From contig CAAGHV010000027.1 of NCBI GenBank assembly GCA_900769785.1, positions 1-5,134 of the forward strand: DNA of 5,134 nucleotides, written 5' to 3'. This document shows positions 1 through 5,134 of the stretch, one piece after another. The translations under genes were made by a program, and so were the position numbers. This DNA is from Bacteroidales bacterium. GTDB taxonomy: Bacteria; Bacteroidota; Bacteroidia; Bacteroidales; P3. Within the stretch, counting starts at the first letter, position 1; each line of letters starts with the position of its first letter. The notes beneath the pieces are model-generated. The model had not been told where the DNA came from. It ran no database searches and saw nothing but the letters and a program-made list of their open reading frames with translations.

Positions 1-13
1 AATCATTTGCAAA

Positions 14-31
14 GCAATTTTTAGAAATTGC
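14..31. other. small hairpin upstream of nhaC
   Basis: Perfect 7-bp inverted repeat: GCAATTT at 14-20 and AAATTGC at 25-31 with a TTAG loop. It is followed by AT-rich sequence but not by an uninterrupted T run. It could be a weak terminator for a gene left of the window, or a chance AT-rich palindrome. No coding region or convincing promoter was recognised in the rest of 1-136. Confidence 0.25.
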
Positions 32-136
32 CTAAATAGGTATTTGTTTTATCAAACGGCAATTCTTTATACCATAGTTAAACCTTTCGTTCCGTTGTTG
101 GTTATTACAGATGTTTTTAATATCAGGCAATAACCT

Positions 137-1585
137 ATGGAAAAGAAAGACGAAACTATTATACCTGCCCGGGTGGCGGTTATACCTTTTGCTGTGCTGC
201 TACTTATGCTTGTTTTTGTTATCCGCTATTTTGGCGATTCGGCATTAGAGGGTGCAAGCCAGGTATCGCTGTTGGTGGCATCGGCGGTGTGTGTGGCCAT
301 AGCCATGATTGTTTACAAGGTGCGGTGGCATGTGTTGGAGACCTCGCTGGTGGATGGGGTTCGCAATGTGTCGTCGGCCATAGTTATGCTGCTGCTAATA
401 GGTGGTATAAGCGGTACATGGATGCTTAGCGGTGTGGTGCCTACACTTATTTACTATGGCCTGCAAATCATCAATCCCAAGGTGTTTTTGCTTACGTGTT
501 GTGTGATAAGTGCGTTGGTGTCGCTGCTCGTTGGTAGCTCGTGGACCACCATTGCCACCATAGGTATTGCCCTTGTGGGAATAGGGCAGACCCAAGGTTT
601 CGAGCCACATTGGATAGCCGGTGCCGTAATATCGGGGGCTTATTTTGGCGACAAAATATCGCCCTTGTCCGATACCACCATTCTTGCCTCCTCATCGGCC
701 GGTGCCGAACTCTTTTCGCACATACGCTATATGCTTATCACAACGGTGCCTGCTTTTGCCATTAGCTTGCTTATATTCCTTGTGGTGGGCTTCAATGCCA
801 CACCTGTCGGAGATAGCATGATTGCCGACTTTTTGCAGGCCTTGCAGGGAAGTTTCAATATCACGCCGTGGCTGTTGGCGGTGCCATTGCTTACTGGTGT
901 GCTTATAGCTTTTAGGTTGCCGGCTCTCATCACATTATTTCTTTCTATACTTATTGCAGTAATAGCTATGTTGCTTACACAGCCTCAGATTATTATTTCT
1001 ATCACCGAAAGTAGTACTTTATCATTTGCCGACGGCTTTGTAGCAGTGTTTAAGTCTATATACGGCCATGTGGCGATAGACACCGGCAATGCTATGCTCA
1101 ACACTTTGGTAGCGACCCGTGGAATGACGGGAATGCTTAATACTATATGGCTTGTTATTTCGGCCGTATGTTTTGGTGGCGTTATGCTTGGCAGTGGAAT
1201 GATACAGAGTATCACCCGAATGATAATACGGCATATCCGTAGGCGTGCCGCCGTGGTGTCATCTACGGTGTTTACAGGCTTGTTTTGCAATGTTTGCCTT
1301 GCCGACCAATACCTATCCATCATTTTGACCAATAGTTTGTTTAAAGACTTCTACGGCAAGAAAGGCTACGAGCCTCGCCTTTTGAGTCGTTCCACCGAAG
1401 ACTCAGCCACCGTTACCGGAGTGCTTATCCCTTGGAACTCCTGCGGAATGACGCAGGCTACGGTGCTCAATGTGGCCACGCTGTCGTATCTGCCATACTG
1501 CTTCTTCAATATTCTTAGCCCCATTATGTCTATAGTAGTGGCTGTGATAGGCTATAAGATTAAGAAACCAACAATTGATAATTAG
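137..1585 (+). CDS. nhaC: NhaC-family Na+/H+ antiporter
   Basis: Complete 482-residue inner-membrane transporter, a normal length for the NhaC family, which exchanges Na+ for protons and supports pH and sodium homeostasis. About a dozen hydrophobic segments are visible, beginning near residues 14-33, 43-60 and 78-108. Family signatures are clear: LLVGSSWTTIATIG at about 130-143; GAYFGDKISPLSDTT at 167-181, the conserved charged and polar stretch; ADQYLSI near 389-395; and EDSATVTGVLIPWNSCG at 421-437, followed by a YLPYCFFNILSPI segment. The N-terminal tail MEKKDE and the C-terminal tail IKKP are charged and probably cytoplasmic. The ATG at 137 is chosen because the hydrophobic region begins shortly after it; no Shine-Dalgarno site is obvious, which is common in Bacteroidetes. 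The family also includes MleN-type malate/lactate antiporters, so the substrate is inferred. The gene is followed by a 662-base gap and seems to be its own transcription unit. No truncation or frameshift is seen. Confidence 0.93.
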   Translation: MEKKDETIIPARVAVIPFAVLLLMLVFVIRYFGDSALEGASQVSLLVASAVCVAIAMIVYKVRWHVLETSLVDGVRNVSSAIVMLLLIGGISGTWMLSGVVPTLIYYGLQIINPKVFLLTCCVISALVSLLVGSSWTTIATIGIALVGIGQTQGFEPHWIAGAVISGAYFGDKISPLSDTTILASSSAGAELFSHIRYMLITTVPAFAISLLIFLVVGFNATPVGDSMIADFLQALQGSFNITPWLLAVPLLTGVLIAFRLPALITLFLSILIAVIAMLLTQPQIIISITESSTLSFADGFVAVFKSIYGHVAIDTGNAMLNTLVATRGMTGMLNTIWLVISAVCFGGVMLGSGMIQSITRMIIRHIRRRAAVVSSTVFTGLFCNVCLADQYLSIILTNSLFKDFYGKKGYEPRLLSRSTEDSATVTGVLIPWNSCGMTQATVLNVATLSYLPYCFFNILSPIMSIVVAVIGYKIKKPTIDN

Positions 1586-1775
1586 TTTTCTATACTTGTT
1601 TGTTGAATTTAATTACCAAATATTAAGAATGTCATATTAATATAGTAAGCAAGAAAACAAAATTTGTATCACGGTGGAAATATCTCTACATCACGTATTT
1701 GTAATATCAATATCTAGAAAAATTTTCAACTACGTCACGAAGCATTTTGAAACAATATATCTGCTATGTTATAAG

Positions 1776-1791
1776 TTTATCAATTGATAAA
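1776..1791. promoter_or_regulatory. 16-bp perfect palindrome, possible operator
   Basis: TTTATCAATTGATAAA reads identically on both strands. Beyond one mismatched pair the symmetry continues for two more pairs (1773-1794). Such symmetry is typical of a dimeric-regulator operator, but the centre is AT-rich and it lies about 290 bases upstream of the only good promoter. Its role is unknown and chance cannot be excluded. Confidence 0.3.
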
Positions 1792-1897
1792 TTTTATGAT
1801 AGGGTATAAATATTCTAATAATAGGGTTTGAATAAATTGATGATATATCACGAATATATTGTAGTATTATAGAAAAATTCTGTTGTTGAACCTTTAT

Positions 1898-1920
1898 ATC
1901 AATTTCCCCTTCAAATTGAT
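1898..1920. other. 8-bp stem hairpin in the intergenic region
   Basis: ATCAATTT at 1898-1905 pairs perfectly with AAATTGAT at 1913-1920 across a 7-base C-rich loop (CCCCTTC). The stem has only one G-C pair per arm. A T-rich patch exists only about 30 bases downstream (1953-1958), so this is a poor terminator candidate. The pyrimidine loop in an otherwise A/T landscape is the one distinctive feature. Confidence 0.3.
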
Positions 1921-2066
1921 TTATCTAACGATTTAAATTGAAAAAAAACTACTTTTTTCTTGCAATACTCAAAAGTTTGTGAAAAAAAAACAATGCTACA
2001 AATGTTTGATTTTCAGAATCCGGTGTATTGTGGGAAATATAATTAACAAATTAGTTTGCAAAAAGT

Positions 2067-2097
2067 TTTGCCAATTGAATAATTATGTTTATTTTTG
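2067..2097 (+). promoter_or_regulatory. Bacteroidetes-type promoter for the lipoprotein gene
   Basis: TTTG at 2067-2070 (-33 element) and TATTTTTG at 2090-2097 (-7 element, matching TAnnTTTG) are separated by 19 bases, which fits the known primary sigma-factor consensus of Bacteroides. Transcription would start near 2101-2106, giving a leader of roughly 140 nt before the ATG at 2248. It is the only full match I found in the 662-base gap. With only 33 bases between the lipoprotein gene and ugd, it may drive both. Confidence 0.7.
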
Positions 2098-2101
2098 CAA
2101 C

Positions 2102-2162
2102 TCAAATCTACTATAATATAATACCATATTACATAAAGGTGTAGATTTGAAAAACGACCTTT
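2102..2162 (+). promoter_or_regulatory. structured 5' leader, possible H-type pseudoknot
   Basis: TCAAATCTAC at 2102-2111 and GTAGATTTGA at 2141-2150 form a perfect 10-bp inverted repeat beginning at the predicted transcription start. Directly beside the right arm, AAAGGT at 2135-2140 is perfectly complementary to ACCTTT at 2157-2162. The interleaved order of arms (A, B, A', B' with no base between B and A') is that of an H-type pseudoknot, or of two mutually exclusive hairpins. What is seen is the complementarity; folding and a regulatory role are inferred. It matches no riboswitch class that I recognise. Confidence 0.45.
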
Positions 2163-2168
2163 GGACAG

Positions 2169-2182
2169 ACAATATGTATTGT
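2169..2182 (+). other. second small hairpin in the lipoprotein leader
   Basis: ACAATATGTATTGT is a 14-base inverted repeat, with 6-bp arms around TG or, more realistically, 5-bp arms around a four-base loop. A CAG/CTG pair (2166-2168 with 2185-2187) could extend it across a bulge. Farther on, GCC-TTT-GGC (2193-2201) is another tiny stem, and CCTTTGG occurs twice (2158-2164 and 2194-2200). Each is weak on its own; together they suggest a folded leader. Confidence 0.25.
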
Positions 2183-2209
2183 TACTGACCGTGCCTTTGG
2201 CGTGTTAGT

Positions 2210-2251
2210 ATGGTAGAATTTAAATATAAATTAATATTGAAAATCAGATGA
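2210..2251 (+). CDS. possible 13-codon upstream ORF overlapping the lipoprotein start
   Basis: ATG at 2210 opens a 13-codon frame (MVEFKYKLILKIR) that stops at TGA 2249-2251. This stop overlaps the lipoprotein start codon at 2248-2250 in an ATGA arrangement, the classic geometry of translational coupling. No ribosome binding site is visible before 2210, and short ORFs are common in AT-rich sequence, so it may be accidental. No function is recognised. Confidence 0.2.
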   Translation: MVEFKYKLILKIR

Positions 2252-3195
2252 TTATGAGAGTAAATCTAATAAAAACATTAGTGTTAGCAGTATTAGTATC
2301 TGTAGGCATAGTATCGTGTACAGAGAAAGAAGAATCAACAAATGTTCCTACCACTATCACAGACGATAACGAGGTGGTTTACACAATTGAAGCAAGTGTT
2401 TTGCCATGCGATGTATGGACAAACAACACTGCCAAAGACGGAGAAACAGGTCCAACTTTTATGTGTTATTTGTTTGGTTCTGATGGAGTGTGCATAAATA
2501 ACAAAGGAAATTATATTTCAACTAACAATTTAAGAACAACATTTTTCAATATTACCCAACCAGGCACATATACCATATATTGTGTTACAGGTTGGAATGT
2601 TGGTGAATATCCCGGAGTTAATACTTCAACTATTACATTGGAGACATTATTGCCAATACAGTCGGCAAAGGATATGTGCTTAGGTAGTGCACAGGTTACA
2701 GTAACTGAGAATCAGTTAAATTATAATGTTCCAATATCAGTTGACCATATTATGGCACAATTGACTCTTACGATAGATGATGTTCCAAGCGACATTACAT
2801 CGTTTACAGTGACATTGCCAAACCAAGCCAACACATTCAAATTCGATGCTACAATTGTTGGTAACACACAATCACAAGATTTTGAACTTACTAAAAACAT
2901 TACTGCGAACAGCGATGGTACATACAATTGGACATTGGCTGAGACCATAGTTTTTCCATCGGCAACAAGCTCCACTTCGATGCCTATAACTATTGTAGCA
3001 GAAGATGAAACAGGTCGTACTTATACCTTTAACACATCTAGTTCTACATGTTGCCTATCTGGAACAAGAACAAATTTGGGTACAACTTGGAATACTGTCA
3101 ATTACTACACCACAGGGGTTGTAACGATAAATCCTTGGACATCAACTGTTCAATCTGGTGATTTTGATATGGGAGATCCAACAGTAGTTGATTAA
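2248..3195 (+). CDS. secreted lipoprotein, fimbrillin / FimB-Mfa2-like
   Basis: A 315-residue protein with a lipoprotein signal peptide: a basic start (R4, K9), a hydrophobic core LVLAVLVSVG at 11-20, and a lipobox-like IVSC ending at Cys24. The TEKEE acidic stretch after Cys24 resembles Bacteroidetes surface-export signals, so it probably sits on the outer membrane, perhaps facing outward (inference). The mature part is Thr/Asn/Ser-rich and beta-strand-like with no enzyme motif. The central pattern around DMCLGSAQVTV, then VDHIMAQLTLTIDDVP and ITSFTVTLPN, resembles the conserved core of Bacteroidales fimbrillin and FimB/Mfa2 adhesin proteins. Beyond the lipid-bearing residue it has seven cysteines (54, 73, 82, 112, 144, 268, 269), which is notable. 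ATG 2248 overlaps the stop of a small upstream ORF; ATG 2254 (Met3) is an equally possible start that also keeps the signal peptide. The gene looks more AT-rich than ugd, which could reflect independent acquisition. Secretion is confident; the family is moderate; the ligand is unknown. Confidence 0.8.
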   Translation: MIMRVNLIKTLVLAVLVSVGIVSCTEKEESTNVPTTITDDNEVVYTIEASVLPCDVWTNNTAKDGETGPTFMCYLFGSDGVCINNKGNYISTNNLRTTFFNITQPGTYTIYCVTGWNVGEYPGVNTSTITLETLLPIQSAKDMCLGSAQVTVTENQLNYNVPISVDHIMAQLTLTIDDVPSDITSFTVTLPNQANTFKFDATIVGNTQSQDFELTKNITANSDGTYNWTLAETIVFPSATSSTSMPITIVAEDETGRTYTFNTSSSTCCLSGTRTNLGTTWNTVNYYTTGVVTINPWTSTVQSGDFDMGDPTVVD

Positions 3196-3228
3196 TCATT
3201 TAACAGAGAAAACAATTTTTAATATATT

Positions 3229-4479
3229 ATGAATATATCGGTAGCAGGAACGGGCTATGTGGGACTAAGCATAGCTACTCTTTTGGCACAGCACAACCAT
3301 GTTACAGCTGTTGATGTTGTAGCAGAACGTGTTGATTTGGTAAACAATAAAAAGTCTCCAATCCAGGACGATTATATAGAAGAATATTTGGCAACCAAAC
3401 CATTACAACTAAAAGCCACATTGGATTGGGAAAATGGCTACAAAGATGCAGAGTTTGTGGTTATTGCAGCTCCTACCAACTACGATAGCCAAAAGAATTT
3501 TTTCGACACTTCGGCAGTGGAAGACGTGATTGAAAAGGTGATGAAGGTAAACCCCAACGCTATAATGGTTATAAAAAGTACCATACCCGTGGGCTACACC
3601 GAGAGCGTTCGTAAGAAGTTCAATACCGATAATATAATCTTTGCTCCGGAGTTTCTTAGAGAAAGTAAAGCGTTGTACGACAATCTTTATCCAAGCCGTA
3701 TCATAGTAGGTTACAAGCAAGACGACCCTCGCTTGGCAAAAGCTGCTCACACCTTCGCCGAACTGATAAAAGGTGGTGCCATAGACCAAAACGTACCTAT
3801 CCTTTATATGGGTAGTACCGAAGCTGAGGCCGTAAAACTATTTGCCAACACTTACTTGGCACTACGTGTAAGCTACTTCAACGAACTGGATACCTACGCC
3901 GAACTTAAGAAACTGAACACACAACAGATAATAGAAGGTGTATGCTTGGACCCTCGTATTGGCAACCACTACAATAATCCCAGCTTCGGCTACGGCGGTT
4001 ACTGCCTTCCAAAAGACACCAAGCAACTGCTTGCCAACTACAACGATGTGCCACAAAATATGATGAGTGCCATAGTGGAAAGCAACCGCACACGTAAGGA
4101 CTTCATCGCCGACCAGGTGCTTAAACTTGCAGGCTGGTATGCTTATAGCGAGAACAATACCTACAACTCCAAGTTCAGTGCACAGGATTCGGAACTGCCT
4201 ACCATAGGCGTTTACCGCTTGACTATGAAGTCAAACTCCGACAACTTCCGCCAGAGTGCCATACAAGGCGTTATGAAACGTGTTAAAGCCAAAGGTGCCA
4301 AAGTTATCATATACGAACCCACGTTGGAAGACGGCTCCTCGTTCTTCGGTAGCGAAGTGGTTAACGACCTCGCAACCTTCAAAACTCGCTCGCAAGCCAT
4401 CATCGCCAACCGTTACGACGAATGCCTAGACGATGTGATGGATAAAGTTTACACCCGCGACGTATTTAAGAGAGATTAG
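3229..4479 (+). CDS. ugd: UDP-glucose 6-dehydrogenase
   Basis: Complete 416-residue cytosolic enzyme that oxidises UDP-glucose to UDP-glucuronate with two NAD+, supplying acidic sugars for capsule, O-antigen or exopolysaccharide. The N-terminal Rossmann fold opens with VAGTGYVGLS (GxGxxG at 7-12), and the NAD-binding half includes STIPVG (117-122). EFLRES at 141-146 carries the conserved glutamate. The central helix AVKLFANTYLALRVSYFNE (201-219) carries Lys203 and Asn207. The catalytic cysteine is Cys259 in GYGGYCLPKDTKQL, followed by Lys262 and Asp263. YRLTMKSNSDNFRQSA (329-344) is the UDP-binding C-terminal signature of the short bacterial Ugd type. All key residues are present and the length is normal. 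The start at 3229 is fixed by the Rossmann motif beginning at residue 3. It lies 33 bases after the lipoprotein stop with no terminator between, suggesting co-transcription; an extensive repeat region begins one base past its stop. Related UDP-ManNAc dehydrogenases share the fold, but the C-terminal signature favours Ugd. Confidence 0.95.
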   Translation: MNISVAGTGYVGLSIATLLAQHNHVTAVDVVAERVDLVNNKKSPIQDDYIEEYLATKPLQLKATLDWENGYKDAEFVVIAAPTNYDSQKNFFDTSAVEDVIEKVMKVNPNAIMVIKSTIPVGYTESVRKKFNTDNIIFAPEFLRESKALYDNLYPSRIIVGYKQDDPRLAKAAHTFAELIKGGAIDQNVPILYMGSTEAEAVKLFANTYLALRVSYFNELDTYAELKKLNTQQIIEGVCLDPRIGNHYNNPSFGYGGYCLPKDTKQLLANYNDVPQNMMSAIVESNRTRKDFIADQVLKLAGWYAYSENNTYNSKFSAQDSELPTIGVYRLTMKSNSDNFRQSAIQGVMKRVKAKGAKVIIYEPTLEDGSSFFGSEVVNDLATFKTRSQAIIANRYDECLDDVMDKVYTRDVFKRD

Positions 4480-4480
4480 G

Positions 4481-4592
4481 GCTTCGCTGAAGCTTCGCGT
4501 TGCTACGCAGACTACAAGACTACTAGTCAACAAGACAACGAGTGGAGCTTCGCTTTGCTTCGCTGACAACGGGCAACGGACAACAGACAACG
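4481..4592. repeat. composite array of alternating short tandem repeats
   Basis: Four blocks alternate right after the ugd stop. Decamers: GCTTCGCTGAA (4481-4491), GCTTCGCGTT (4492-4501), GCTACGCAGA (4502-4511). Octamers overlapping their end: AGACTACA, AGACTACT, AGTCAACA, AGACAACG (4509-4540). Decamers again: GCTTCGCTTT (4547-4556), GCTTCGCTGA (4557-4566). Heptamers: GACAACG, GGCAACG, GACAACA, GACAACG (4565-4592). Cores are GCTWCGC and GACWAC. Small hairpins are possible (GCTTC 4481-4485 with GAAGC 4489-4493; GACTA 4518-4522 with TAGTC 4524-4528). These could act as a partial terminator after ugd. The array is more GC-rich than the gene it precedes and does not encode an apparent protein. 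Confidence 0.85.
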
Positions 4593-5008
4593 GATTAAAA
4601 TAGGAAAGTTATGTCTGGTAGAAATCTAGAGAATCTAAAGGTCTGGCAAGATACCAGAATATTTGTCAATGAAATATATGATATGATGCAAGCATGTAGA
4701 GATTATGGATTCAAAGACCAGATTCAACGTGCATCGGTATCTATAATGAATAATATAGCCGAGGGTTTTGAATCCGGTTCTGATAAAATGTTTGTTCGTT
4801 ATTTATCAATATCAAAAGGAAGTTGTTCTGAAGTCAAGAGTATGTTGTATCTTTGTGAAGATAGAAAATATTGCACTTTGGAAAAACGAAAAGAACTACA
4901 TTCTAAATTATTATCAATCACAAGTCAAATATACAAACTAATAGAATATTTGAATAACCCTACAAACACGGCAGCCAGATTGTAGTCCGTTGTCCGTTGT
5001 TTGTTGTC
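4572..5008. repeat. long imperfect inverted repeat enclosing the four-helix-bundle gene
   Basis: The heptamer array before the gene (4572-4592 plus flank to 4601) is complementary to 4979-5008 after it, where three heptamer units occur in inverse orientation (5002-5008, 4995-5001, 4988-4994). Aligned as a stem, 30 positions give 24 Watson-Crick pairs, 4 G-T/G-U pairs and 2 mismatches (4585/4995 and 4598/4982). The right arm includes the stop codon TAG (4983-4985). The arrangement resembles ends of a small mobile cassette, or the processing stem of a 23S rRNA intervening sequence; which is undetermined. Confidence 0.85.
4611..4985 (+). CDS. four-helix-bundle protein, 23S rRNA intervening-sequence (S23) family
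   Basis: A 124-residue, almost wholly helical protein of normal length for the four-helix-bundle/23S-IVS protein family. Signatures include the opening NLKVWQDTRIFVNEIY (residues 8-23), ending the first helix; FKDQIQRASVSIMNNIAEGFES (about 34-55), where the NIAEG turn is the family hallmark; and FVRYLSISKGSCSEVKSMLYLC (61-82), followed by a last helix to about 114. The family was first noticed in intervening sequences of spirochaete and other 23S rRNAs and is also found free-standing; its biochemical role is not established. AGGAAAG at 4602-4608, five to six bases upstream, supports the ATG at 4611. The gene is AT-rich compared with ugd, and repeat arrays in inverted orientation enclose it between two sugar-nucleotide genes. 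That looks like an inserted cassette rather than a pathway member. Avd of diversity-generating retroelements has a similar fold, but no reverse transcriptase is present here. Confidence 0.9.
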   Translation: MSGRNLENLKVWQDTRIFVNEIYDMMQACRDYGFKDQIQRASVSIMNNIAEGFESGSDKMFVRYLSISKGSCSEVKSMLYLCEDRKYCTLEKRKELHSKLLSITSQIYKLIEYLNNPTNTAARL

Positions 5009-5024
5009 AAAATAATAAAAAAAC

Positions 5025-5134
5025 ATGAAAGGAATAGTATTAGCAGGTGGCAGTGGTACACGTTTGTACCCAATCACCAAAGGGGTAAGCAAACAGATGC
5101 TCCCTATCTACGACAAACCAATGGTTTATTATCC
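5025..5134 (+). CDS. rfbA: glucose-1-phosphate thymidylyltransferase, N-terminal part (cut by window end)
   Basis: Thirty-six codons are visible from ATG 5025, running off the window edge. The start MKGIVLAGGSGTRLYP contains the nucleotidyltransferase signature GGxGTRL, and the following SKQMLPIYDKPMVYY is highly typical of RfbA/RmlA, which makes dTDP-glucose from dTTP and glucose-1-phosphate as the first step of dTDP-L-rhamnose synthesis. The lysine of the YDKPM motif is part of the sugar-phosphate site. Other sugar nucleotidyltransferases share the GGxGTRL start, but the KQMLPIYDKPM string favours RfbA strongly. The upstream leader is A-rich with no clear Shine-Dalgarno site. The start lies 16 bases beyond the right arm of the inverted repeat, so its expression might be affected by that structure. 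Together with ugd it marks the beginning of a surface polysaccharide locus. Confidence 0.93.
   Translation, partial: MKGIVLAGGSGTRLYPITKGVSKQMLPIYDKPMVYY

Larger units (their letters stand above)
1586..2066. other. long AT-rich intergenic region without a recognised gene
   Basis: About 480 bases between the nhaC stop and the promoter of the next gene. I see no plausible ORF with protein-like composition, no tRNA and no rRNA. It is strongly AT-rich with homopolymer runs (A8 at 1941-1948, T6 at 1953-1958, A9 at 1982-1990). It contains a 16-bp palindrome (1776-1791), an 8-bp-stem hairpin (1898-1920) and an 11-bp GAAAAATTTTC palindrome (1717-1727). TCACG occurs four times, in ATCACG or GTCACG context, at 1668, 1690, 1734 and 1847. 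CAATTGATAA occurs at 1572-1581, inside the end of nhaC, and again at 1781-1790. No classical terminator (GC-rich stem plus T run) follows nhaC. A small RNA cannot be excluded from sequence alone. Confidence 0.6.

Noticed and set aside
1..136. Promoter for nhaC
   Set aside because: TTTG at 6-9 and TATTTG at 41-46 are present but no TAnnTTTG at the right spacing was found, so no promoter is called.
985..1332. 115-codon minus-strand open frame inside nhaC
   Set aside because: It is antisense to a well-supported membrane transporter, has no recognisable domain or start signal, and reads as a shadow frame.
1941..1990. A8, T6 and A9 runs as phase-variation tracts or a bidirectional terminator
   Set aside because: They lie in non-coding sequence more than 70 bases from the promoter elements, have no GC-rich stem, and fit the general AT-rich background.
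2102..2150. Invertible promoter bounded by a 10-bp inverted repeat
   Set aside because: The promoter elements at 2067-2097 lie outside the inverted repeat, so inversion would not reorient them, and no invertase gene is in view.
3409..3789. 126-codon minus-strand open frame inside ugd
   Set aside because: It is antisense to the conserved Ugd coding sequence, with low-information composition and no family resemblance.
4481..4592. Short-repeat array considered as a CRISPR array
   Set aside because: Units are 7 to 11 bases, directly tandem with no unique spacers of 25-40 bases, and no cas genes are present.
4611..4985. Four-helix-bundle gene considered as Avd of a diversity-generating retroelement
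   Set aside because: No reverse transcriptase, template repeat or variable repeat is visible in the window, and the NIAEG-type sequence fits the 23S-IVS family better.
4480..5024. Possibility that the four-helix-bundle gene sits in a 23S rRNA gene
   Set aside because: The flanks are the protein-coding genes ugd and rfbA; no rRNA sequence is recognisable.

Overview
The window looks like a chromosomal segment from a Bacteroidales bacterium (Bacteroides, Prevotella or Muribaculaceae-like). The reasons are a promoter matching the Bacteroidetes -33 TTTG / -7 TAnnTTTG consensus, mostly A-rich translation starts without strong Shine-Dalgarno sites, a Cys-anchored lipoprotein that resembles the FimB/Mfa2/fimbrillin group, and a free-standing four-helix-bundle gene placed in a polysaccharide locus. 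No genus can be fixed from the sequence alone. All convincing genes lie on the + strand.

Layout. (1) 1-136: short non-coding lead-in with one small hairpin. (2) 137-1585: complete NhaC-family Na+/H+ antiporter. (3) 1586-2247: a 662-base AT-rich gap holding scattered palindromes, one good promoter (2067-2097) and a structured leader that may form a pseudoknot (2102-2162). A 13-codon upstream ORF ends in an ATGA overlap with the next start. (4) 2248-3195: secreted lipoprotein, probably a fimbrillin/FimB-Mfa2-like beta-sandwich protein. (5) 3229-4479: UDP-glucose 6-dehydrogenase. (6) 4480-5024: a four-helix-bundle (23S-IVS-type) gene embedded in an elaborate short-repeat structure. (7) 5025 to the window end: start of glucose-1-phosphate thymidylyltransferase (rfbA).

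How it works together. The ugd and rfbA products make UDP-glucuronate and dTDP-glucose, the first steps toward acidic sugars and dTDP-rhamnose, so the right half is probably the beginning of a capsule, O-antigen or exopolysaccharide operon. The only clear promoter lies before the lipoprotein gene. With only 33 bases between lipoprotein and ugd and no terminator visible there, the lipoprotein may be the first gene of that operon. The NhaC gene appears unrelated and separate.

The most unusual object is the unit at about 4481-5008. Alternating blocks of GCTWCGC decamers and GACWAC octamers/heptamers lead into the four-helix-bundle gene. The heptamer array recurs inverted right after that gene, so the whole ORF is enclosed by a 30-position stem (24 Watson-Crick, 4 G-T/G-U and 2 mismatched positions) that includes the gene's own stop codon. 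This resembles the architecture of 23S rRNA intervening sequences, but sits between two sugar-nucleotide genes.
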